Shown piece by piece: positions 57,371 to 64,000 of a stretch of DNA of 64,000 bases; position 1 is the first letter of the stretch; each line of letters starts with the position of its first letter. The notes beneath the pieces are model-generated. The model worked only from the letters and a program-made list of their open reading frames with translations. It was not told where the DNA came from and did not search any database. Origin of the DNA: Thecaphora thlaspeos (lineage: Eukaryota > Basidiomycota > Ustilaginomycetes > Urocystidales > Glomosporiaceae); NCBI GenBank assembly GCA_900291925.1, contig UWYS01000002.1, positions 186,001-250,000 on the forward strand. Direction: 5' to 3'. Both the position numbers and the translations under genes were made by a program.

Positions 57371-59088
57371 CCACACAGTTTGTGAGCTTCGCCTGTGTTT
57401 GCCTTTGTTGATCGTCTTGGTAGTCGACCTTAGTCTTACTGTAGGCTTTCCTAGTCCTAGGGAAAGTAGTTGGAAAGAGGGACCACACCAGCACACGTAC
57501 TCCGTCGGAAGGACCGCGAAGTAGTACGCTCGTCCGCCGCCACTCTGTTCGATACGGGATAGATGACGAGACGTTTAGACAAGGGAGCGGATGGACTTGG
57601 TACTTGCGACGAGAGAGGATCGACGGTGGATCTCGCCATTGAAGCGTACACTTGACTGAACGGTGATGACGAGCGTACGGTCGGAAGTAGCCGCTGGTCA
57701 TTTGTGATCGGCTTCTCGTGGTCGCTTTGCAGTTTCGGCTAGCTGGTTTCAGAATGGCGATTGTCAGAGTGTGACGACGGTATGAGCGTCCACGAGTCTT
57801 GAAAAGGCTTCGACTTGACTCGGATGACGCCGATAAGCTCCAGGAAAAGAGGAGCAAGCCGATGCTGTGACATTGAGAGATGCACGCGTGGTGCAACGGA
57901 CCGGCGCCAGACAAGCTCCCACAAAAGGTGACTGTCCCGCACACCCCTCAGTCGTGTCGTGTCACCCCGGCACTCGGTGTGTCGCAAGCTCTCGCAGCGC
58001 TCGACGCCGGCGGCAGTATACATGGAGGCGAAAGGACCAGAAGTCTTCTTGTGCATCCAGCACCCTGCGGCGTTCATGCTCCGAGCATCATCCTCGCATC
58101 GCTGAGCGTTGTTGGAGAGGACACGCACGTAACAAGAAATGAGTACTTGGTCGCGTTGGAGCGCAGGCTAGGGGTTGTCGAGGTGCAAGGTGGCGCCTCG
58201 CCAAAAGTGTCGCTGCATCGTTGGCATGCCGCCCCCTGTTTGCTTCGGTACGCGGTCGAGCGAGACCCGCGTCTCCACCTTATCGCGTCAACTGCTTGCG
58301 TGGACGGTGTCGCTCCTGCTCGTCGGTCGGGCTAGAGTCTCCGCGGAAGCTTAAGGTGGCGGAGGGTACAGCACTTTGACTGCGCAGCCTCGTGCAGACA
58401 TGACCCACGGCCATGCGGTCAGGAGACGGAGCGAAGGTCTAAAGTTAGCCTGTGACGTCGAGAGTTGACTGCGCAGGAGGCCGTCGCACAACGATATCGC
58501 GGCTGCTTCCGACGAGAGTGCACCACCACACGCAGGTCTAGAGAAGCTGAGCTATCACGGCCTTGCTGCAAACTGGTCCCTCTGTACTGCGCTGACTGTA
58601 GAAGGCTCTCTAAACGCTACCCCTCCGGCTCTCGACAAAAATAATGTCAAGCCGAATCTGCCAAAGATGGCACGTTTGCAGTTCGACCCATCCGGTTGTC
58701 GTCAAGAGGTGGCCTGCCCATCGCCGATGGTCCGCAAAGGGAAGTTCGAAGCGCAACGGGAAGAGCCCGCGCCGAAGCGGACAGCCGTCCGGCGGGGGAA
58801 GGGCAAACATCTACACTTTCGACGCTGTACGATACATACATCTCGTCGATATGATGTTTTTTATTCCTGATTTGCTTTCATGCCCAGGTCCGGACGACGT
58901 GGTGGAAAGAGACGTCGACCCTCCTGCAAGGACAGACGGGCGGAGCGGGCGCCTCGCCCTCAGCTTGCACCTCCGGGCGCGCACGCTCCCAGCTCACCCC
59001 TTTTTGCGGAGGAAACAAAGTCACCGCCGTCACGTCACAAAGACCACCTTCTCGGCCCTCTCCGACGTGTTCGGCACTCTTCCACTTG

Positions 59089-59108
59089 CCCCCCCCCCCC
59101 CCCCCCCC
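59089..59108. repeat. poly-C homopolymer of about 20 nt
   Basis: A second pure C run, 2.3 kb from the first, in sequence with no gene. Confidence 0.85.
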
Positions 59109-59889
59109 GTCGTCCACCAATGTGGGCGAGCAATACCGCCATGTCCTTTCGACAAGGCAGACCAGACCAGGACCCCCTTTAGGCAGGTCGCCAAGCAGCC
59201 AATTGACTAGCGCGGACGTGTGGGCAGGGCAGCGTGCATCATGCCATGCCATGCCATGCCCGGCAGGGACCTGTCACGTTCGGCAAGCACCGGCCCTGGC
59301 CTTGCCATCTTTCTTTTTGTCTGCGGCGGCGGCATAGTGTGGGTTGACTAGGTTAGCCTTCCCACCGCTAATCTCATTATCTATATCGGTCTCTCTTCCT
59401 TCGGCGAGCTCCGCAAAGTCTTTCAAATGCGGCGCACGGCCAGGAGACGGGCAGGTCAACGGTGTGACACCGGCTGCCTCGCTGTGACGAGGAAAGAGGC
59501 TTTCCGCCGCCCGGCCCACCCGTGACGGGCCCACCGCCTAAGCAGTTCTCAGCTTTGCCTCTTCACTGAGGGCACACCCTTGGGCGTAGCCATTGTTTGG
59601 GCTACGGACCACGCCGACGGGGCTTTCCAGAACAGTGGGGAAGTCGCCGTCATCATTGCCTCAGGATGGCGCGCGGGGTGGGTGGCTTTGTCTGGACTCG
59701 CCTCGGACCCTAGCCCTATAAGAGCCGTCGAATCCTCGTCCGCCTCCACCTCCCCATCCGCCACCACCGCTGCCTCACCCCATCGCTTCTTTTACCTGCC
59801 TACCACCCGCTCCTCCATCTCCGCCTTATCCGTCGCCACAGACATATCTGCGCCCGTCCCACCCGCTCACAGATACGCACCTACGCACG

Positions 59890-60681
59890 ATGGAGTTCTC
59901 CGCCCTCCTCTTCTCCGCCACGCTGCTGGCCAGCTCGGCCTTCAGTACGCCCGTCGTCCAGGACTCCGAGGCCGACGTGATGATCAAGCGACAGATGAGC
60001 AACGTCGACTGGCCCCACATGATGCTCGAGCGATCTATCGACGATCTCGCGGAGCTCAGCAAGAGGATCGTGTGGAACCCGAAGATCACTTCGCCCCAGC
60101 AGGGTACCAAGTGGACTGCAGGCTCGACGCAGAAAGTCAAGTGGTAAGTGGCACTCTCGCGCCGTGTGGTCGCTGAATGGTTGCATGGCTGACATCAGTG
60201 CCGATGCTGATGCTTCGTGCGCTGTGGGCTGAACGACGATGATGATTGCAGGGAGACGACCGACAAGCCGGCAGAGCTCAAGAACCCTAAGGGCGTGATC
60301 ATGCTCGGCTACCAGCCCGCCGATGGCGCCGGTGGCCTCAACCTCAGTGAGTACACCCTCAGTGGTGGGCGACGGCGGCGAGATCAGTTACTGTGCATCC
60401 ACACCTCGTATCCATCGACTTTTTCTTATGCGTTTTCTCCCTCGGCCCTCGATGCTTGCCCTGCTGTCTCTTCAGAGTGGACGCTGGCCCGAGACTTCCC
60501 CCTCAACGCCGGCACAAAGAGCGTCACCCTTCCCAACGATCTCAAGGCGCGAGACGACTACATCATCGTCGTTTTTGGAGATAGCGGCAACGCCTCGCCG
60601 CACTTTACAATCTCTCCGGCGGGCTCCCCTGAGAAGGACAACTTCTTCGCTTCGGACCTCCTCGGAAAGGATCTCGCCTAG
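59890..60681 (+). CDS. Secreted Kre9/Knh1-type cell-wall protein
   Basis: Three exons (59890-60143, 60252-60346, 60476-60681) encode 184 residues. The N-terminus (MEFSALLFSATLLASSAFS) is a signal peptide. Lys-Arg pairs at about residues 35-36 and 57-58 precede the domain and could be propeptide cleavage sites. The domain IVWNPKITSPQQGTKWTAGS, KVKWETTDKPAELKNP, KGVIMLGY, then SVTLPNDLKARDDYIIVVFG and ASPHFTIS is the Kre9/Knh1-type Ig-like fold found in fungal Ser/Thr-rich wall proteins. Here the usual long Ser/Thr-rich GPI tail is missing: the protein ends soon after FTIS with a charged tail, so it should be a soluble secreted form. Kre9-type proteins affect beta-1,6-glucan assembly in yeast; the role here is inferred. 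Confidence 0.85.
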
Positions 60682-61214
60682 GTGTCGGGCGAGGAGTCGG
60701 AGTGCCCCTTCCCATCCTCGCTGCCTATACCGCCATGCTATGTTGCCTCTGCTTCCGCTCTGTCCCCGTGTCAGCGCATGCATGCCAGTACGCCACCTGG
60801 CCCGCCACACCGCTCCGGCACCGCTTCCTCATACCCCAGGGGCCAACTGACGGGCAGGCAGGATCCCAGCACCACTCTCTTTTCAGCAACTCCCTACCCT
60901 CTCTTTCTCTCGCATGCTCCACAGATATCCGATGCCATCGATCCTCTGTCCATACCTTCGACCTCGCGCGGACCCATCTCTATCCACATTGTACATCTTG
61001 TCTACCGTTCCGAACCCCTCGCTGGACGGATCACCCTCGCCCGTCTCGGCACATGCCTCTCTAGCGTCTTCGATTGCTCGTCTTCGTTACAGCATGCATA
61101 GTTTTCCGTGATATCACACCTCTCTGCTCTCCCCTCTAATCAAACGGCATGAGGCCGCTTCATCCGTCATCTCTTCTCTCACCGTTGAGCCCCTCGCTGT
61201 CTGGCACCTTAATC
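60682..61214. other. intergenic region between converging genes
   Basis: About 530 nt holding the 3' UTR of the Kre9-like gene and the 3' end of the alcohol dehydrogenase gene. Near 61232-61251 there is an ACGC tandem inside the altered tail of the latter. No other gene. Confidence 0.4.
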
Positions 61215-62498
61215 TTACATGCCCTCGACGCACGCACGCACGCACGCACGCCGACTACGTGCGGCTTCAGACTTTATCCTCGTAGATGCTCTCCAACAGC
61301 TGGCGGATCTGCCTGTACTCCTCCCCATTCTCGCTCGCATCGGGTCCGAGGGTCCGAGGGTGATCTTGTTGATGTCGTCGCGGGGTACGCCTTGGCTCTT
61401 GAGCGTCTCGTGCAGTCCTAGGCTATCGACCAGCCTCTGCACCGCCTTGCCCACCTCTACGCCCTTCCTCCGTAGCTCTGCGACGTCGACGTCCGACGTG
61501 CTCCCGATGGCGGGCGGCAAGGGTTGAGGGCTGGCGTTGTACGGTGCCGGTAGATACTCGAGCGTCGCTGCCAGCGCCGCGAGGGAGTCCAGCGATGTGT
61601 CCTCCTTCTGTGCCGTGTAGATGATGGTGGGCGAGAGGGTGAGACAGGACGTGATACCGTGTCTGATCCCGTACGTCGCTCCCAGCTTATGTCCCAGTCC
61701 GTGGCTCAGTCCCAGTGCATCCTTGCGCAGTTCCGGCCAGAGCGATGTGATAGCCGCCACCTGCAGCCTCTGACGGATCTCGACATCGCCCAGCTTGGCC
61801 TTGGAAAGGGGGAGGAAGGTAAAGAGCTCACGGATCGAGCTGTACACCTGTCCGCGCAAGAGCGGATGGGTGTCGAAGCGGTAGAGGAACTCGATGACAT
61901 GGTCTAGAGCTCGCATGCCCGTCGACAGCCACAGACGCTCAGGCGTGTGCAGCGTCAAGTTGGCGTCGTAGATGATGACCCGCGGGATCAGGGCGGGGTG
62001 ATGTACGCCGATCTTGTCGCCTTCATCCGACTTGTAACCTGCATTGGCGGTCGTCTCTGCGACGCTCAACGTGGTGGGGATCACGATGATGGGGACGAAG
62101 GTGTCGAGACCGTCTTTTCCCTTTGTCGCTTCGTCGCTGTCGTGAATGAAGTACGAGATGGCCTTTGCGGCATCGATGGGCGATCCTCCACCGACGGCGA
62201 CGATGACGTCTGCACCGACCTTGCGAATATGTTCGGTCGCCTCGCGGATGCCAGAGACGGGGGCGTGTTCGCCGATCGAGTGGAACGTCGTACCGTATGC
62301 CGGGCCGAGGATCTCTTTGATCTCAGAGATGACTGAGGTCTTGGTGGCGAGAGAGTTGCCGGTCAGGACAAAGGCTTTGGTAGCCCCCACCTTGGTGAGC
62401 GAGGCGGGGAGGGCGGTCGAGATGATGCCCGGCCCGAAGTGGACAGTTTGAAGAGAGGTGTTGTTGTAGACGCCCTTGGGGCCCGAGGGGTGTGACAT
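61215..62498 (-). CDS. Iron-containing alcohol dehydrogenase / maleylacetate-reductase-like, C-terminus frameshifted
   Basis: An intronless frame from ATG 62498 gives 427 residues; the frame is open to another ATG at 62648, which would add a basic, Ser/Thr-rich 50-residue extension that could be a mitochondrial presequence. The Fe-ADH fold is clear: QTVHFGPGIISTALPASL, the nucleotide-binding VIVAVGGGSPIDAAKAISYF, IPTTLSVAETTANAGYKSDE, and metal-ligand histidines in MRALDHVIEFLYR and LGLSHGLGHKLGATYGIRHG. This pattern fits fungal maleylacetate-reductase-like members, which reduce maleylacetate in aromatic catabolism; the substrate is inferred. Near 61350 an 8-bp unit (CTCGGACC on this strand) is tandemly duplicated and shifts the frame, replacing the last ~25 residues with an Arg/Ser/Cys-rich tail. 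In the other frame the tail would end at 61266 with an acidic, Leu-rich helix. Confidence 0.85.
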   Translation of the reverse strand: MSHPSGPKGVYNNTSLQTVHFGPGIISTALPASLTKVGATKAFVLTGNSLATKTSVISEIKEILGPAYGTTFHSIGEHAPVSGIREATEHIRKVGADVIVAVGGGSPIDAAKAISYFIHDSDEATKGKDGLDTFVPIIVIPTTLSVAETTANAGYKSDEGDKIGVHHPALIPRVIIYDANLTLHTPERLWLSTGMRALDHVIEFLYRFDTHPLLRGQVYSSIRELFTFLPLSKAKLGDVEIRQRLQVAAITSLWPELRKDALGLSHGLGHKLGATYGIRHGITSCLTLSPTIIYTAQKEDTSLDSLAALAATLEYLPAPYNASPQPLPPAIGSTSDVDVAELRRKGVEVGKAVQRLVDSLGLHETLKSQGVPRDDINKITLGPSDPMRARMGRSTGRSASCWRASTRIKSEAARSRRACVRACVEGM

Positions 62499-63130
62499 GG
62501 TGGCGGTCGAGGTCGAGGAATGGTGGAAGATCGGGTTGCGAGGCGTAACTGAGGTCGTGGTGACGCGGAAAGAGGGGAAGCGGCGACGAGGGAGCGCTTT
62601 AAGCACGCAGGCAGAACGTGACGGTGGGGGAGGGGGAACAAGTCCCAAGCCGGTCTGGCCCTAAATAGTCCTGCACACGGCACGAGGGCGCTGCCGGCCG
62701 CGGTGAACGAAGCGGTGCGGTCGACGAGCGAGCGCTCACCGTCTCGAGGCGGATAGCGGCAGCGGCCCGTGCCGGCTTAAGCAGTCGTGTGGAGGTTGGG
62801 CTACGAAAAGGCGGCCTCTCGCCGAGGCGGCGCACGGTTATCGCCGGCGCACATCACGCAAGACCACGGACCTCTTCATTCCGCGCTGGCTCGCTGTGTG
62901 GTGCCTTGCTCAGGATCGTAGTTGCCAGCCACGATGATGGCCATCGTCCTGCCGAGTAGCAGCGGCCTGAATGACCCCATCCTCAGCTTCGCACAGGCAT
63001 GCCGCTCTTCTTTCCACACACACTGCAAGGTTGCTTAAATGACACCGTCACACTCTGGCACCCTGACACTGCCCACGACCGACGATGCCGTCCACTCCTG
63101 CCGAATCGTCGCGCCAAGCGGTCCCGAGGA
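62499..63130. promoter_or_regulatory. upstream region of the Fe-ADH gene / 3' flank of Lunapark
   Basis: About 630 nt between two minus-strand genes. It holds the presumed promoter of the alcohol dehydrogenase gene. No other feature recognised. Confidence 0.35.
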
Positions 63131-64000
63131 TCACCCGTCGATTTCCATTCCATCATCCGCCCTGTTTGACTCCTTCCTTCTCCTCGTCCTCAGCAACCGT
63201 GCATCGCCTTTGCGCTTCGACGGCGTATCGATGCTGGTCACGGGCACGTCCTCGTCCTCGTCATCGCTGTAGCCATCGAGCGGCTTGGCTGGCGGAGGCG
63301 CATCGTCGTCATCATCGTCACCGCCTTCGCCGGCGCGCTTGTGGCCGGCTGCGGCACCGGGCGAGCCCTTGTCACCGAGCGGCGAACTACTCTCCGCCAG
63401 TGGGTGTCGCTGGCTCGGCGGCGCTGCTGCTGCTGCTTCTGGAGTCTGTGTCGCCGACTGCCGGCCGTTTGCGTTGTTGATGATCCGCGACGAAAATGGC
63501 GACGAGTGAGGCGCGCTCGATGGGCGGCGGCTGTTGAATTGGCCGCAGTGTGGGCAGACGTACTCTGTGTCCAGAGGGGAGAGAAGGCAACGCAGATTAA
63601 AGTCTTCGTCAGAATCGCTCTGTAGTTGCTGCTGCTGCTGCTGCTGGGCAGGACCGATCGACCGATCGAAAGGCGGGTGACACTCACGGATCTCGTCAAA
63701 CTCCTCTTTGAGCGCCAGGCCGTTGTGCATGTGGCACCTCGAGCAGATCAGCGCGTACTTCTGCTCCGGACCGGCAGCGCTCGGATCGGCCCCGAGCACC
63801 GCGTCCGCCACCCTGTCCATCCATGTCTTCGGCATCGGCTGGGCCGGTAGCAGCGGCCGGATCGCTGCTGGTCCGAGGGAACCCTGCTGTCGCATTGCCG
63901 CCATCCTCTGCGCCTGCACGCGGGCCTGCTCCGGCGTGAGCGAGCCCGCCGCCTGCTGCCGCTGCTGCTGCTGTCGTTGCTTCTGCACCGAGGGCGCCGC
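63131..64000 (-). CDS. LNP1: ER junction protein Lunapark, C-terminal part (runs off the window)
   Basis: Two exons are seen: from beyond 64000 to 63688, and 63564-63131. The upstream part is Gln-rich (a Gln/Arg run at the edge). Then comes the Lunapark core PMPKTWMDRVADAVLGADP and EQKYALICSRCHMHNGLALK, with the intron falling inside the zinc ribbon before YVCPHCGQFNSRR. The two CxxC pairs (CSRC, CPHC) are the Lunapark zinc finger. A long acidic and Ser-rich tail ends in a basic KRKGDARLLRTRRRKE segment. Lunapark stabilises three-way junctions of the tubular endoplasmic reticulum. The N-terminal coiled coil and the two membrane segments expected of the family lie beyond the right edge, so the start is not in the window. 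Confidence 0.9.
   Translation of the reverse strand, partial: AAPSVQKQRQQQQRQQAAGSLTPEQARVQAQRMAAMRQQGSLGPAAIRPLLPAQPMPKTWMDRVADAVLGADPSAAGPEQKYALICSRCHMHNGLALKEEFDEIRECHPPFDRSIGPAQQQQQQQLQSDSDEDFNLRCLLSPLDTEYVCPHCGQFNSRRPSSAPHSSPFSSRIINNANGRQSATQTPEAAAAAPPSQRHPLAESSSPLGDKGSPGAAAGHKRAGEGGDDDDDDAPPPAKPLDGYSDDEDEDVPVTSIDTPSKRKGDARLLRTRRRKESNRADDGMEIDG

Larger units (their letters stand above)
56701..59889. other. 3.2-kb region without recognised gene
   Basis: Includes two pure C homopolymers (56771-56792 and about 59089-59108), the dispersed repeat copy 2 (57184-57370) and a tandem CATGC run near 59240-59260. Reading both strands gave no family-like protein. The right end is the CT-rich leader of the Kre9-like gene. 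Confidence 0.4.

Noticed and set aside
57147..57944. Minus-strand frame of 265 codons overlapping the dispersed repeat
   Set aside because: No family motif, erratic composition, and it runs through a non-coding repeat.

Overview
The window is nuclear DNA of a GC-rich, intron-bearing fungus. Genes carry short GT-AG introns (mostly about 60-190 nt), and the proteins are fungal in type: Spg1 GTPase, Ert1 zinc-cluster factor, Rcf2, Kre9-type wall protein and a SulP sulfate permease with a C-terminal STAS domain. The overall character suggests a basidiomycete, probably of the smut lineage (Ustilaginomycotina). The species is not identifiable from sequence alone, and the lineage is an inference.

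Layout. 0-14 kb is gene-dense: an INO80-complex subunit (Ies2/PAPA-1), the Spg1/Tem1 septation GTPase, a zinc-finger-like protein of unknown role, a LYRM2-type LYR protein, Sm protein B, a WW-domain protein and an Sds3-like histone-deacetylase subunit. 14-17 kb has no gene I can support. 17-29 kb holds a sulfate permease, complex I subunit NDUFA5, an RWDD2-type RWD/DUF1115 protein, the supercomplex factor Rcf2 and a Nim1/Gin4/Cdr2-type kinase. 29-33 kb is empty of recognisable genes. 33-43 kb holds CENP-O/Mcm21, a ten-exon METTL16-type methyltransferase, a secreted NucA/NucB nuclease and the gluconeogenesis activator Ert1.

43.8-46.7 kb contains the most notable element: a decayed Fanzor gene, the eukaryotic relative of TnpB/Cas12 RNA-guided nucleases. 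RuvC-like motifs and a zinc ribbon are still readable, but there are two in-frame stops and two +1 frameshifts. A NOSIP-family gene follows. Next, at 48.87-49.26 kb, lies a patchwork of three pieces, each with a counterpart elsewhere in the window: the 3' end of the Sds3-like gene (inverted), the 3' end and 3' UTR of the sulfate permease (direct), and a dispersed repeat also found inverted at 57.2 kb. 49.3-56.4 kb is a gene desert rich in the short palindrome-like motif TACAGTA/TACTGTA.

56.4-64 kb holds a 97-residue secreted protein with an internal repeat and a dibasic site, a Kre9/Knh1-type wall protein, an iron-containing alcohol dehydrogenase whose C-terminus is frame-shifted by an 8-bp tandem duplication, and the 3' part of a Lunapark gene that runs off the right edge.

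Functionally the window is mostly housekeeping: chromatin (Ies2, Sds3), mitosis and cytokinesis (Spg1, Nim1-type kinase, CENP-O), RNA (SmB, METTL16, NOSIP), mitochondria (LYRM2, NDUFA5, Rcf2), metabolism (SulP, Ert1, Fe-ADH) and secreted proteins. I see no biosynthetic cluster. All exon joins were made by eye from splice consensus, frame continuity and family conservation. No tRNA or rRNA gene was recognised.
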